This document shows positions 8,533 to 19,872 of a stretch of 64,000 bases of DNA, piece by piece. The position numbers were made by a program, and so were the translations under genes. The notes below the pieces were generated by a model. It saw only the letters and a program-made list of their open reading frames with translations, was not told the origin of the DNA and ran no database searches. Positions within the stretch are counted from its first letter, which is position 1. Each line of letters opens with the position of its first letter. The DNA comes from Anaerotruncus rubiinfantis (GTDB lineage: Bacteria; Bacillota; Clostridia; Oscillospirales; Ruminococcaceae): the NCBI RefSeq assembly GCF_900078395.1, contig NZ_FKLA01000009.1:2060614-2124613 (forward strand), written 5' to 3'.

Positions 8533-9566
8533 AGCTCGATCCCCTTCTCGCCGTCCTCGATGTAACCGAGCACTTTTGCCTGCTCACCTTGCGCGTTGAG
8601 GAGTTCAACCGCGCGCTGTGCGTCGTCTTTGCCGACGATGAGCATCATTCCGGTGCCCATATTGAAGGTGTTGTACATATCGCGTTCGGGAATCTTCCCG
8701 GTCTTTTGGATAACATCGAAGATCGGAAGAGGCTCTACCGCCTTCTGGCTGATCACCGCGCGTTTGCCTTCCGGAAGCGCGCGCGGGATATTCTCATAAA
8801 AGCCGCCGCCGGTGATGTGGGAGATCGATTTGACCTTGACCGCGTCCATCACGGCGAGCACTGGCTTGACATAGATCCTGGTCGGTGCAAGCAGCGCTTC
8901 ACCCAGCGTCATGCCCAGCTCCCCGTAATATTTGTTGAGGCAGTTTGAATTTTCGACATCGAACACCTTGCGCACAAGCGAGAAACCGTTCGAATGCACG
9001 CCGCTCGAGCGAAGGCCAATCAGCACATCGCCGTTTTCGACCTTTGCGGGGTCAAGGATTTTATCCCGGTCCACCGCGCCGACCGAGAAGCCTGCGAGGT
9101 CGTACTCGTCCTCCGGATAAAAACCGGGCATCTCGGCGGTTTCGCCGCCGGTGAGCGCACAGCCGGCCTGGACGCAGCCCTCCGCCACGCCGGAAACGAT
9201 CGAAGCGACCTTCTCCGGAAAATTCTTTCCGCAGGCGATGTAATCGAGAAAGACGAGCGGCTTTGCCCCGCAGCAAACGATATCGTTGACGCACATCGCC
9301 ACGCAGTCGATGCCCACCGTGTCGTGCTTATCCATCAAAAACGCCAGCTTCAGCTTGGTTCCCACGCCATCGGTCCCCGCACAGAGCACCGGGTGCGGCA
9401 TCCCGGTGAGATCCAGTTCAAAAAGCCCGCCAAAACCGCCGATCGCGCCCATCACGCCACCGGTCATGGTACGCGCGACATGGGCTTTCATCAATTCGAC
9501 CGCCTTATATCCGGCGGTTACGTCGACGCCAGCGGCTTTATAGGATTCGGAAAAGCTGTTTTTCAT
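8526..9566 (-). CDS. purM: Phosphoribosylformylglycinamidine cyclo-ligase (AIR synthetase)
   Basis: 346 residues, the standard length. ATP-dependent ring closure of FGAM to AIR. Recognisable features are YKAAGVDVTAGYKAVELM at the start, GGFGGLFEL, CAGTDGVGTKLK (phosphate-binding), CVNDIVCCGAKPLVFLDY, and GGGFYENIPRALPEG. The ATG at 9566 has GCAGGAGGAAG-type sequence upstream (AGGAAGCAGG), while the frame continues 54 codons upstream only as overlap with purF. It is followed directly by purN with overlapping ends. Confidence 0.97.
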   Translation of the reverse strand: MKNSFSESYKAAGVDVTAGYKAVELMKAHVARTMTGGVMGAIGGFGGLFELDLTGMPHPVLCAGTDGVGTKLKLAFLMDKHDTVGIDCVAMCVNDIVCCGAKPLVFLDYIACGKNFPEKVASIVSGVAEGCVQAGCALTGGETAEMPGFYPEDEYDLAGFSVGAVDRDKILDPAKVENGDVLIGLRSSGVHSNGFSLVRKVFDVENSNCLNKYYGELGMTLGEALLAPTRIYVKPVLAVMDAVKVKSISHITGGGFYENIPRALPEGKRAVISQKAVEPLPIFDVIQKTGKIPERDMYNTFNMGTGMMLIVGKDDAQRAVELLNAQGEQAKVLGYIEDGEKGIELC

Positions 9567-9582
9567 GCCTGCTTCCTCCTGC

Positions 9583-11016
<1,434 letters not shown>

Positions 11017-11050
11017 ATTTTTTCACTCCCAACGGGTAAAATAGGGCTGC

Positions 11051-11761
11051 TTATTCGCCGAGCAGGCGTTTCATGACCTCGTGGTAGGCATCCTCCACAC
11101 CGCCCATATCGCGGCGAAAACGGTCTTTGTCAAGCTTCTCACCGGTGGTGCTGTCCCAGAAGCGGCAGGTATCGGGCGAAATTTCATCCGCGAGGATGAT
11201 CTGGCCGTCCGGAGTCTTGCCGTATTCGAGTTTGAAGTCGATCAGCTCGATGTTCAGGTCTTTGAGATAAGCCGCGAGCAGGTCGTTGATCCTGAAGGAG
11301 TAATCAGCGATGAGCTTGAGCTCCTCCGGGGTGGCGAGCTCCATGGCAAAGACATGGTAGTCGTTGATCATCGGGTCGCCAAGCGCGTCGTCCTTGTAGC
11401 TGTACTCAAGCACTGTCTTGGCCAGCTTTTGCCCCTCGGGAAGGCCCAGCCGTTTCGAAAGCGAACCGGCCGCAATATTGCGGACAATCACTTCGATCGG
11501 GACGATTGTGACCTTTTTGACCAGCGTCTCACGCTCGGAGAGTTCTTCGATCAGGTGGGTCGGGATACCGTTTTTCTCAAGCATCTTCATCAGGTGATTG
11601 GAAACGCGGTTGTTGATGGCGCCCTTTCCCGCGATGGTGCCCTTTTTCAGGCCGTTAAAAGCGGTCGCGTCGTCTTTGTATTCCACAATATAGGCGTTCG
11701 GATCGTCTGTTTTGAAAACTTTTTTCGCTTTGCCTTCATAGAGTTGTTCAAGCTTTTTCAT
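11051..11761 (-). CDS. purC: SAICAR synthetase
   Basis: 236 residues; ligates CAIR and aspartate. Typical motifs are YEGKAKKVF at 8-16, [14 protein letters not shown] [10 protein letters not shown], and the [11 protein letters not shown] stretch; the C-terminal [12 protein letters not shown] segment binds substrate. Full length. It follows purE by 58 bp and precedes purF by 34 bp, all in one direction. Confidence 0.97.
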   Translation of the reverse strand: MKKLEQLYEGKAKKVFKTDDPNAYIVEYKDDATAFNGLKKGTIAGKGAINNRVSNHLMKMLEKNGIPTHLIEELSERETLVKKVTIVPIEVIVRNIAAGSLSKRLGLPEGQKLAKTVLEYSYKDDALGDPMINDYHVFAMELATPEELKLIADYSFRINDLLAAYLKDLNIELIDFKLEYGKTPDGQIILADEISPDTCRFWDSTTGEKLDKDRFRRDMGGVEDAYHEVMKRLLGE

Positions 11762-11819
11762 TTCTGTTCTGTCTCCTTCTTCATTTTTATCTCAATGTGT
11801 TTTTTACCGGCTGTAACGC

Positions 11820-12317
11820 TCAGAGTTCCTCTTCCTGCAGCTTCGCATCCTTTTCGAGAACCGCCTGCTTCATCTCAAGCTTCTTCTTGGAAAGCTTGAA
11901 GGCAACCTCAGCGTCAAAGATACCGATCATCTGCGCGGCAAGGATGCCCGCATTGCGCGCGCCGTCAATCGCGACTGTCGCGACCGGGATACCCGAAGGC
12001 ATCTGCACGGTGGAAAGCAAAGAATCGAGGCCGTCCAGCGTGGAAGATTTGACCGGGATTCCAATGACCGGCAGGGTGGTATGCGCCGCGAGCACACCTG
12101 CCAGGTGCGCCGCTTTGCCGGCCGCCGCGATAATCACGGCAAAGCCGTTGTCGCGGGCATTCGCCGCGAAATCACAGGCCGCCTCCGGTGTGCGGTGAGC
12201 GCTCATCACATGAACTTCCACTGCGATGCCAAACTCCTTGAGTGCGCTGATTGCGCCTTTCACAATGGGTAAATCGCTGTCGCTGCCCATGATGACAGCC
12301 ACTTTTCTTTCTGCCAT
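11820..12317 (-). CDS. purE: N5-carboxyaminoimidazole ribonucleotide mutase
   Basis: 165 residues (class I PurE). Motifs: IMGSDSDLP near residues 9-17 and VMSAHRTPE, both for substrate binding. The ATG at 12317 has GGAAGTGTCG upstream. No purK follows, which is common in anaerobes living at high CO2. It is the first gene of the purine cluster and is preceded by a roughly 185-base leader that ends in an intrinsic terminator, suggesting attenuation or an independent small RNA. Confidence 0.96.
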   Translation of the reverse strand: MAERKVAVIMGSDSDLPIVKGAISALKEFGIAVEVHVMSAHRTPEAACDFAANARDNGFAVIIAAAGKAAHLAGVLAAHTTLPVIGIPVKSSTLDGLDSLLSTVQMPSGIPVATVAIDGARNAGILAAQMIGIFDAEVAFKLSKKKLEMKQAVLEKDAKLQEEEL

Positions 12318-12358
12318 GTCGACACTTCCTTTTCTATCTTTCAATTCTTATTTCTTAT

Positions 12359-12396
12359 GGAAAAACGAAAACAGGCTGCGACCGTCCGCAACCTGC
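12359..12396 (-). terminator. Intrinsic terminator before purE
   Basis: CAGGTTGCG (12395-12387) pairs with CGCAGCCTG (12380-12372) through one G-U, with a 6-base loop. TTTTCGTTTTT follows. It lies about 40 bases before the purE start, inside the same transcription direction, so it must be either an attenuator or the end of a separate RNA. Confidence 0.8.
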
Positions 12397-12544
12397 AAAA
12401 ACCCCTCTATTTGATTCCAGGTACACCAATTCCAGAGCAGTTCCCCTGCCCTGAGATCCGGCTATTCGGAGCGCCAAGGCCGCCCTGCGCCCGTGAAAAG
12501 ATCAAGAACAACGCCATTCCTGCCGCACTCCTTTGTGATTACTT
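12360..12544 (-). ncRNA. Structured leader or small RNA upstream of purE (6S-like candidate)
   Basis: About 185 bases between a good promoter and an intrinsic terminator, with no convincing open frame. The centre folds as a rod: GCCTTG...CAGGGC closes an inner hairpin with TCC/GGA, and the flanking GCGCAG/CTGCTC pairing is nearly complete. U-rich 5' sequence (TTGATCTTTTC) faces GGAATTGG across a bulge. The size, rod shape, bulge and terminator fit a 6S RNA, and I recall 6S genes near purE in some Clostridia, but I cannot verify this. A purine-sensing attenuator is the other option. The guanine, PRPP and T-box signatures I know were looked for and not found. Confidence 0.4.
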
Positions 12545-12550
12545 ACTTAA

Positions 12551-12579
12551 AGTTTACAGGATTTTTTGTCATTTTTCAA
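12551..12579 (-). promoter_or_regulatory. Sigma-A promoter of the purE leader
   Basis: TTGAAA (12579-12574), 17-bp spacer, TAAACT (12556-12551). Transcription would begin near 12544. Confidence 0.65.
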
Positions 12580-12723
12580 TCGGTAAACATTGTTTTCAAA
12601 AAGATTGGATGGATGATTGAAAAGGTACGAAACCCTCACCTGCTTTTTGTCGATTCCTCCGAATGGTATGACTAAGCGCGCTGCCGCCGCGCAGGAAAAG
12701 CTGCGAAAAATGCAGCTTTCCGA

Positions 12724-12770
12724 CAAAAAAACTGCAGGGGACACGGCTGGACAACAGTCGTGTCCCCTGC
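12724..12770 (-). terminator. cysK terminator
   Basis: A perfect 12-bp stem, GCAGGGGACACG (12770-12759) with its complement at 12745-12734, followed on the minus strand by AGTTTTTTTG. It lies 24 bp after the cysK stop. A smaller hairpin (AAAGCTGC/GCAGCTTT, 12697-12719) follows. Confidence 0.85.
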
Positions 12771-12793
12771 GGCGCGTTTCGCACAAGCAGGAT

Positions 12794-13726
12794 TTATTCG
12801 GAAAAAAGCGGCGTGGAGAGATATCTGTCCCCAGTGTCTGGCAGAAGCGCCACGATCACCTTTCCGGCATTTTCAGGCCGTTTTGCAAGCTCGGCCGCCG
12901 CATAAACCGCCGCGCCGGAGGAGATGCCAACCAGCACGCCCTCCCTCCGCGCGATTGCCCGGCCAGTCTCAAACGCCTGATCGTCGGTCACGCGGATGAC
13001 CTCGTCGTAAATCCCGGTATCGAGCACGTCCGGGACAAAACCCGCGCCGATACCCTGGATCTTGTGCGGCCCGGCCTTGCCTTCCGAGAGAAGCGGCGAA
13101 CCGGCCGGCTCAACCGCGACCACCCGGATGTTGGGATTTTTTCCTTTCAAATAGCTGCCGACTCCTGTGACCGTTCCGCCGGTGCCAACGCCCGCAACAA
13201 AGAAATCCACCTTCCCGTCGGTGTCGTTCCAAATCTCCGGCCCAGTGGTTGCCCGATGCACCGCCGGGTTTGCCATGTTTTCAAACTGCCCTGGAAGAAA
13301 GCCGCCTTCGGTTTCCTCAGCAAGCTCCCGCGCCTTCGCAATCGCGCCCTTCATGCCAAGCGCGCCGTCGGTAAGGATCAATTCGGCACCATACGCTTTC
13401 AGCAGATTGCGCCGTTCGACGCTCATCGTCTCCGGCATGGTGAGGATCACCCGATATCCACGCGCCGCAGCCACCGACGCAAGCCCGATGCCGGTATTCC
13501 CGGAAGTCGGTTCGATGATCACCGAGCCGGGCTTCAAAAACCCTTTTTGCTCCGCGTCATCGATCATTGCCTTTGCAATACGGTCCTTGACGCTCCCAGC
13601 GGGATTGAAATATTCCAGCTTTGCGAGGATCGTGGCTTTCAAGCCGTTTGTTTTTTCATAATTCGCAAGTTCCAGCAGCGGTGTACCGCCGATCAGTTCT
13701 GTTGCGCTGTGATAGATTCTGGACAT
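12794..13726 (-). CDS. cysK: Cysteine synthase (O-acetylserine sulfhydrylase)
   Basis: 310 residues; PLP enzyme making cysteine from O-acetylserine and sulfide. The PLP lysine is K47 in NPAGSVKDR; the glycine-rich PLP phosphate loop is [21 protein letters not shown] is the substrate loop. The ATG at 13726 follows GGAAGAG; a GTG codon just before it is not needed. It has a consensus promoter and lies downstream of an Rrf2-type regulator gene that may control it, as CymR does in Bacillus. Confidence 0.96.
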   Translation of the reverse strand: MSRIYHSATELIGGTPLLELANYEKTNGLKATILAKLEYFNPAGSVKDRIAKAMIDDAEQKGFLKPGSVIIEPTSGNTGIGLASVAAARGYRVILTMPETMSVERRNLLKAYGAELILTDGALGMKGAIAKARELAEETEGGFLPGQFENMANPAVHRATTGPEIWNDTDGKVDFFVAGVGTGGTVTGVGSYLKGKNPNIRVVAVEPAGSPLLSEGKAGPHKIQGIGAGFVPDVLDTGIYDEVIRVTDDQAFETGRAIARREGVLVGISSGAAVYAAAELAKRPENAGKVIVALLPDTGDRYLSTPLFSE

Positions 13727-13771
13727 CACACTCTTCCTTTCAGGTCAGCTATTGTGAATCGCTTCGTTTTT

Positions 13772-13800
13772 AATCATTATATTTCATATATGTTTAATAT
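13772..13800. promoter_or_regulatory. AT-rich dyad downstream of the cysK promoter
   Basis: The region just after the predicted cysK start contains the palindrome CATATATG with flanking near-symmetric AT sequence (ATTTCATATATGTTTAAT). Its place at about +5 to +30 suits a repressor site, possibly for the neighbouring Rrf2 protein. This is positional inference only. Confidence 0.3.
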
Positions 13801-13807
13801 GATTTAC

Positions 13808-13836
13808 ATTATAACGTGGACTGTAGAATTTGTCAA
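13808..13836 (-). promoter_or_regulatory. Consensus sigma-A promoter of cysK
   Basis: TTGACA (13836-13831), 17-bp spacer, TATAAT (13813-13808): a perfect match in both boxes. Such a strong promoter normally implies a repressor. Confidence 0.9.
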
Positions 13837-13844
13837 CCCGTTTT

Positions 13845-13880
13845 CTATAAAAAATGGAAGCGGCAAAAACGCCGCTCCCA
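13845..13880 (-). terminator. Terminator of the Rrf2 regulator gene
   Basis: GGAGCGGC (13878-13871) pairs with GCCGCTTCC (13864-13856), followed by ATTTTTTAT on the minus strand. It immediately precedes the cysK promoter. Confidence 0.8.
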
Positions 13881-13892
13881 TCATATTCGCAT

Positions 13893-14318
13893 TCAGATCA
13901 TATAGTTATCCTGGCTGCTCGGTACGAGATCCTGCAGGGTAATGCCGTCCACATAATTGTTAACAACCTTCGCAAGCCCCTGCCAAAACGCTATCGTCGG
14001 GCATTCTCCATAGCGCGCGCATTCATTCGGTTCATGTTCCAGGCAGGCGACCGGCGCAAGACTTCCTTCCGTGAGACGCAGGATATCCCCCACTTTGTAT
14101 TCCTGCGGCGGCTTAGCCAGCTTATATCCACCCTGCGGTCCGCGCACACTGCGTAAAAAACCGGCCTTTGCCAGCAGAATTACAATCTGCTCCAAATATT
14201 TGACCGAAATCTCCTGCCGGCCGGAAATTTCTTTCAAAGAAATATATTCCCCCGCATCATGCTGGGCAAGATCGATCATCAGCCGCAGTGCGTAGCGTCC
14301 TTTTGTTGAAATCTTCAT
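13893..14318 (-). CDS. Rrf2/IscR-family transcriptional regulator
   Basis: 141 residues, the usual family length. The winged helix-turn-helix spans residues 1-75 (MKISTKGRYALRLMIDLA, then ISLKEISGRQEISVKYLEQI and a GGY wing). Three cysteines lie in the segment CLEHEPNECARYGEC (about 92-106), spaced like the Fe-S ligands of IscR-type members and unlike Bacillus CymR, which lacks them. It may therefore sense iron-sulfur status, sulfide or cysteine. The ATG at 14318 follows AAAAGGAGGCGGGCG. It is transcribed toward cysK and ends in its own terminator. Confidence 0.85.
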   Translation of the reverse strand: MKISTKGRYALRLMIDLAQHDAGEYISLKEISGRQEISVKYLEQIVILLAKAGFLRSVRGPQGGYKLAKPPQEYKVGDILRLTEGSLAPVACLEHEPNECARYGECPTIAFWQGLAKVVNNYVDGITLQDLVPSSQDNYMI

Positions 14319-14338
14319 GCGCCCGCCTCCTTTTCTAT

Positions 14339-14367
14339 AATATACCATGGGAAAAATAGGGGTTCAA
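14339..14367 (-). promoter_or_regulatory. Promoter of the Rrf2 regulator gene
   Basis: TTGAAC (14367-14362), 17-bp spacer, TATATT (14344-14339), directly before the ribosome site of the regulator. Confidence 0.65.
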
Positions 14368-14402
14368 GCATCTTTTCTAAAATTCCACTCAAATCGAACA
14401 TA

Positions 14403-14437
14403 GAAAAGGAGCCGCAGCATCTGCATGCAGCGGCTCC
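14403..14437 (-). terminator. groESL terminator
   Basis: GGAGCCGC (14437-14430) pairs with GCGGCTCC (14415-14408), followed by TTTTCT on the minus strand, 29 bp after the groEL stop. Confidence 0.75.
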
Positions 14438-14465
14438 CAAGCCATTACGTGGATATGATTGGGGA

Positions 14466-16100
<1,635 letters not shown>

Positions 16101-16136
16101 CTATCAATTTTCTTTCTGGATCAATGGGTTTGGAAC

Positions 16137-16424
<288 letters not shown>

Positions 16425-16472
16425 TCAATTCCTCCCGTGTTATAATAATTAATATTGACAAATGAAGAATTC

Positions 16473-16499
16473 TTAGCACTCTTTATCTTTGAGTGCTAA
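16473..16499 (-). promoter_or_regulatory. CIRCE operator (HrcA-binding site)
   Basis: TTAGCACTC, nine bases, GAGTGCTAA: an exact match to the CIRCE inverted repeat. It lies between the promoter and groES, so heat-shock control by HrcA is expected. hrcA itself is not in this window. Confidence 0.97.
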
Positions 16500-16503
16500 G
16501 ACT

Positions 16504-16531
16504 ATTGTAATACATTATTTTCAAAAATCAA
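16504..16531 (-). promoter_or_regulatory. groESL promoter
   Basis: TTGATT (16531-16526), 16-bp spacer, TACAAT (16509-16504). CIRCE begins five bases after the -10 box, so HrcA would cover the start site. Confidence 0.7.
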
Positions 16532-16669
16532 GCCCTTTTTTTAATATTAACATTTTGGTCACAAAGTTTACGAAAACTTTTCTGTTGCATTTGTCCTGCC
16601 AATTTGCTAGAGTATAGGTATCTGCCGGTCCATTCAAGAATCCCCGGCGCAAAAGGAAGCGGTTTTATT

Positions 16670-17140
16670 ATGCCTCCCATCCAAATTATCCCCGCGTCGG
16701 AAACCGATATTGATACAGTCTGCGGGCTTTATAAGGAACTTTTTTCGGCCATGGCTGACCTGCAGCCTGACAGTTTCCGGCACGCGCAGCAGGATCCGGC
16801 CTTCCTGCGGGCAGTGATCACCGGGAGCCGTTCCGACCTATTGGTCGCGCGCGACGGCAAAATGGCCGTCGGCTTCGCGCTCCTGCAGGAACAGTCCACC
16901 CCGTCTTACGGCTGCCTGGTTCCGCATCGGTACGCCTACCTCATGGACCTGGCCGTCCATGCCGCGCGGCGCGGCGAAGGGATCGGCTCCGCGCTCATCG
17001 CCGCGTCGGAAAGCTGGGCGCGGCAGCGCGGGCTCGACTATCTCGAACTCAACGTCCTGGAAGAAAATATTCGGGCTGCCAGCCTGTACGAATCCTATGG
17101 ATTTTCCCCCACCATGCGCGTCATGCGAAAAAAGCTCTGA
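16670..17140 (+). CDS. GNAT-family N-acetyltransferase
   Basis: 156 residues with the GNAT fold. The acetyl-CoA loop is RRGEGIGSALIAA (R-x-x-G-x-G/A), preceded by YLMDLAVHAA, and the C-terminal part ELNVLEENIRAASLYESYGF is the usual motif B/C end. The ATG at 16670 follows AAGGAAG; the frame is open 22 codons further but lacks a site. The acceptor cannot be told. It is a single plus-strand gene diverging from groES and ending in a strong bidirectional terminator. Confidence 0.9.
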   Translation: MPPIQIIPASETDIDTVCGLYKELFSAMADLQPDSFRHAQQDPAFLRAVITGSRSDLLVARDGKMAVGFALLQEQSTPSYGCLVPHRYAYLMDLAVHAARRGEGIGSALIAASESWARQRGLDYLELNVLEENIRAASLYESYGFSPTMRVMRKKL

Positions 17141-17149
17141 AAATGGAAA

Positions 17150-17180
17150 AAACCGGCGGCAAAAAAGCCGCCGGTTTTTT
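17150..17180. terminator. Bidirectional terminator between GNAT and folT genes
   Basis: ACCGGCGGC (17152-17160) and GCCGCCGGT (17167-17175) form a perfect stem with A/T tracts on both sides, so it can serve both converging genes. Confidence 0.9.
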
Positions 17181-17223
17181 GTTTTTCCTCTGTGCCCGGC
17201 AGGAACGCATACCCAGAGCGTCC

Positions 17224-17814
17224 TCAGGCGGAATAATTGCGGCTGGGCAGCCGCAGGGCGCTGACCTGTTTGAGAATCACGTAGAGCAGCGCCGTCTCGA
17301 TGGGGAGCATGATGATATTTTTCACAATACGCGCCGCAACCAGCGCCACAAACGCGTCGCCATACAGCATCGAAAGCCACAGCGGGGTCAAAAACAGATT
17401 GTTGACCACCGTGACCGTCAGCCTGGCCATAAATACCCGGGGAAGGGTGACCCGTTTGCGGTAAAGGAACAGCCCATACAGAAATCCAACGATGAATTCG
17501 CTGATCGTAAAGCCAGGGAAAAAGGCTCCGCCGTCATTTCGGGTGAAATATTTGAGGATGTCAACCACCGCGCCGAGCGAGCCGGTCAACACCGGGCCGT
17601 AAAGCATCCCGGAAAGCGCAATCGGCAGGAAGGTGAAACTCACCCGCAGGACCTGGCTGAAAAAGATGGTGAACTGGTTCAAGATCACGCTCAGGGCGGA
17701 CAGCAGCCCGGAGCCAGTGAGCGACCGCAGATTTTTGAGCTCCGCCGCGGAATCACTCACCAGCCGCGGCAGGCCAATGAATTCCGCGGCAAGGTATTTG
17801 GATTTTTCCAGCAT
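17224..17814 (-). CDS. folT: ECF transporter S component, folate type
   Basis: 196 residues, mostly hydrophobic with five or six membrane segments. The N-terminal LSVILNQFTIFFSQVLRVSF, then GPVLTGSLGAVVDILKYF and FFPGFTISEFIVGFLYG, match folate-type substrate-binding S components, which work with a shared EcfAA'T module. The start ATG at 17814 has a perfect GAAAGGAGG site. A THF riboswitch directly upstream fixes the substrate assignment well: low folate should raise uptake. The EcfAAT genes are not in this window. Confidence 0.88.
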   Translation of the reverse strand: MLEKSKYLAAEFIGLPRLVSDSAAELKNLRSLTGSGLLSALSVILNQFTIFFSQVLRVSFTFLPIALSGMLYGPVLTGSLGAVVDILKYFTRNDGGAFFPGFTISEFIVGFLYGLFLYRKRVTLPRVFMARLTVTVVNNLFLTPLWLSMLYGDAFVALVAARIVKNIIMLPIETALLYVILKQVSALRLPSRNYSA

Positions 17815-17821
17815 AAAAAAA

Positions 17822-17860
17822 CCTCCTTTCATGTAACATCGTTTGCTACATGAAAAGAGG
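17822..17860 (-). promoter_or_regulatory. Shine-Dalgarno-sequestering hairpin of the folT riboswitch
   Basis: On the minus strand CCTCTTTTCATGTA (17860-17847) pairs along 14 positions, with one U-G, with TACATGAAAGGAGG (17835-17822), which contains the complete ribosome site of folT. The loop is 11 bases. It directly follows the THF aptamer, so the switch most likely acts on translation. Confidence 0.75.
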
Positions 17861-17877
17861 GAGATCTCTTTGGATGC

Positions 17878-17977
17878 AGCAGCGGGATGCGAAGCCAATA
17901 CCGCAAGGAACCCTTTTCGTCCACCCGGCAACTCCCCGTCCGGGCGGCACTTAACGCACTGGCTTCTACTCTGCTTT
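17878..17977 (-). promoter_or_regulatory. Tetrahydrofolate (THF) riboswitch aptamer
   Basis: The minus-strand sequence contains AGAGTAGAAGCC, GCGTTAAGTGCC, GGACGGGGAGTTGCCGG, ACGAAAAGG and GCGGTATTGGCTTCGCATCC in the order and spacing recalled for the THF-I riboswitch. The closing stem is AGCAG/CTGCT. The gene it precedes encodes a folate-type transporter, the usual target of this class. Confidence 0.9.
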
Positions 17978-18048
17978 GGGTATGCAACCATAATATCATA
18001 TTTTTTTCAAAATGCAACCCCCGCCAGTAAAATTCACAGACCAGCGGT

Positions 18049-19710
18049 TCAATGCGCAGCGCGGACCCGCCTTCGCGCTTCGGAAAGGTCGACCGACTGA
18101 AGCTTTTCGCGGATCTCCAGGATCGCCTGCGGGGTGACCGAAAGCTCGGTGACGCCAAGGGCCAAAAAGGTCTCAGTCATCCCCGGGTCCGCGGCTGCTT
18201 CGCCGCAAATCCCACACCAGATCCCATTTTCGGCCGCAGCTGCGGCTGCCATTTCAACCAGATGCAATACCGCCGGATGACTTGGATCATAAAGCTCCCG
18301 CAGGCTGTTGTCCTGCCGGCCCACAGCCAGTGTATACTGGATGAGATCGTTCGTCCCAATGGAAAAGAAATCCGCTTCTCTGGCCAGCTGCCCGCTCAAA
18401 AGCGCCGCGGCCGGCGTTTCGATCAGCACACCGACTTCCAGCTTGTCCGAAAAAGGAATCTGCTTTCCGGCAAGTTCCCGCCTGCACGCAGCGAGCATTT
18501 CCTTCACCTGCCGCACCTGCGCCACCGACGAAACCATCGGCAGCAGAACCGCAAGGTTCCCATAGGCCGAGGCGCGCAGCAGCGCCCGCAGCTGTGGATA
18601 CAGCAGGTCGGTCCTCCGCAGCAGGAAACGGATTCCCCTGCATCCAAGCGCGGGGTTTTCCTCCTTTGGCAGACCGAGCATCTCCCCCATTTTTCCAGGG
18701 TCCGGGTCAAAGGTGCGTACCACCACCCGGCCGCCGTCCATCCCTTCCGCGACAGCGCGGTAGGCCGCAAACTGCGTCTGCTCGTCCGCGTATCCGGTTT
18801 CCTCCCGAAACAGGAATTCGGTGCGCAGAAGGCCAACGCCGTCCGCGTCGTTTTCGAGCGCGGCGCCGAGATCGGCGGTGTGGCCGAGGTTCGCGTCGAC
18901 TTGGATGGTGATCCCATCCGCAGTCCGGTTGGGTGTGCCCTTATAAAGCTTCAAACGTTCACGCCGCGCCCGGTATTCCGCCTGTTTCTTCGTGTATTCC
19001 GCAAGGGTCGTATCATCCGGCGAAAGCACCACCGTCCCGGTGAAACCGTCCACAATGGCAAGCTCCTGTTCACGCACATCGGCGATCTGTTCCCCAAGGC
19101 CCACCACCGCTGGGATTTCCATCGTGCGCGCAAGGATCGCGGAATGCGAAATTCCCGATCCGCCGCTTGTCAGATAGGCCAGCGTCCCGGTGTGACCAAG
19201 GCGGATGGTTTCACTCGGCAGAAGGTCTCGCGCGGCCACAACCGCCGGGTGCGCGCTGTCCGGGAGCGCGCAGTCACTCTCCCCAGTCAGGGTACGCACA
19301 ATCCGAACAGTGACATCCTCCATATCCGCGCCGCGGGCCTGCATATACGGATCGTCAAGGCCTTTGAACAGCTCTTCCAGCTGTTCGCCGGCCACCTGTA
19401 CGGCATATTCCGCCGTATAACCTTCTGTACGAATCAGGCTGGTCACCCGTTCGGTATAGTCACAGTCCTCTATCAGCATCTGATGGATTTCAAAAATCGC
19501 GGATTCCTCCGGGCCCACCTGCCCGAGCGCCTTTTTTTCCAGTAGCGCGAGCATCCGCACCGCTTCGCGGCGCGCGGATTCAAACCGGGCGAGCTGTTCC
19601 TCCGCATCGGTCACGGTGCGGCGCTGCACCCGATGATTCGCATTGTCAAAAAAGAAGATTCGGCCGATCGCGATTCCGCGCGACGCACCGACGCCTTTTA
19701 AAATCCGCAT
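18049..19710 (-). CDS. ptsI: Phosphoenolpyruvate-protein phosphotransferase (PTS enzyme I)
   Basis: 553 residues. Moves phosphate from PEP to HPr. The phosphorylated histidine is H189 in SGGSGISHSAILAR; the PEP-binding barrel shows LGCRGIRF, IGTNDLIQYTLAVGRQ and the CGICGEAAADP active-site cysteine segment. The ATG at 19710 follows AGGAGGAACGAC. No ptsH is adjacent. It has its own TTGACG/TATAAT promoter. Confidence 0.97.
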   Translation of the reverse strand: MRILKGVGASRGIAIGRIFFFDNANHRVQRRTVTDAEEQLARFESARREAVRMLALLEKKALGQVGPEESAIFEIHQMLIEDCDYTERVTSLIRTEGYTAEYAVQVAGEQLEELFKGLDDPYMQARGADMEDVTVRIVRTLTGESDCALPDSAHPAVVAARDLLPSETIRLGHTGTLAYLTSGGSGISHSAILARTMEIPAVVGLGEQIADVREQELAIVDGFTGTVVLSPDDTTLAEYTKKQAEYRARRERLKLYKGTPNRTADGITIQVDANLGHTADLGAALENDADGVGLLRTEFLFREETGYADEQTQFAAYRAVAEGMDGGRVVVRTFDPDPGKMGEMLGLPKEENPALGCRGIRFLLRRTDLLYPQLRALLRASAYGNLAVLLPMVSSVAQVRQVKEMLAACRRELAGKQIPFSDKLEVGVLIETPAAALLSGQLAREADFFSIGTNDLIQYTLAVGRQDNSLRELYDPSHPAVLHLVEMAAAAAAENGIWCGICGEAAADPGMTETFLALGVTELSVTPQAILEIREKLQSVDLSEARRRVRAAH

Positions 19711-19772
19711 GTCGTTCCTCCTTTTCCCGCCCCGGGAACCCTTGGAATACGTTCCGTCAGAAATTAATCCCT

Positions 19773-19801
19773 ATTATAGACTGCCCGCTACGACACGTCA
19801 A
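19773..19801 (-). promoter_or_regulatory. ptsI promoter
   Basis: TTGACG (19801-19796), 17-bp spacer, TATAAT (19778-19773). Confidence 0.8.
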
Positions 19802-19811
19802 CCGTGGACAG

Positions 19812-19851
19812 ACAGAAAATCCGCCCGGAAATTCAGTAAACTTCCGGGCGG
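19812..19851 (-). terminator. Terminator after the large membrane protein gene
   Basis: CCGCCCGGAA (19851-19842) pairs exactly with TTCCGGGCGG (19830-19821), followed by ATTTTCTGTC. It separates the gene from the ptsI promoter. Confidence 0.75.
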
Positions 19852-19872
19852 ATGCCAGCATCCAGCTGTTGA

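Noticed and set aside
12360..12544. T-box, guanine or PRPP riboswitch before purE
   Set aside because: No GGUACC-type T-box bulge, no guanine aptamer loops and no ykkC-type core could be aligned.
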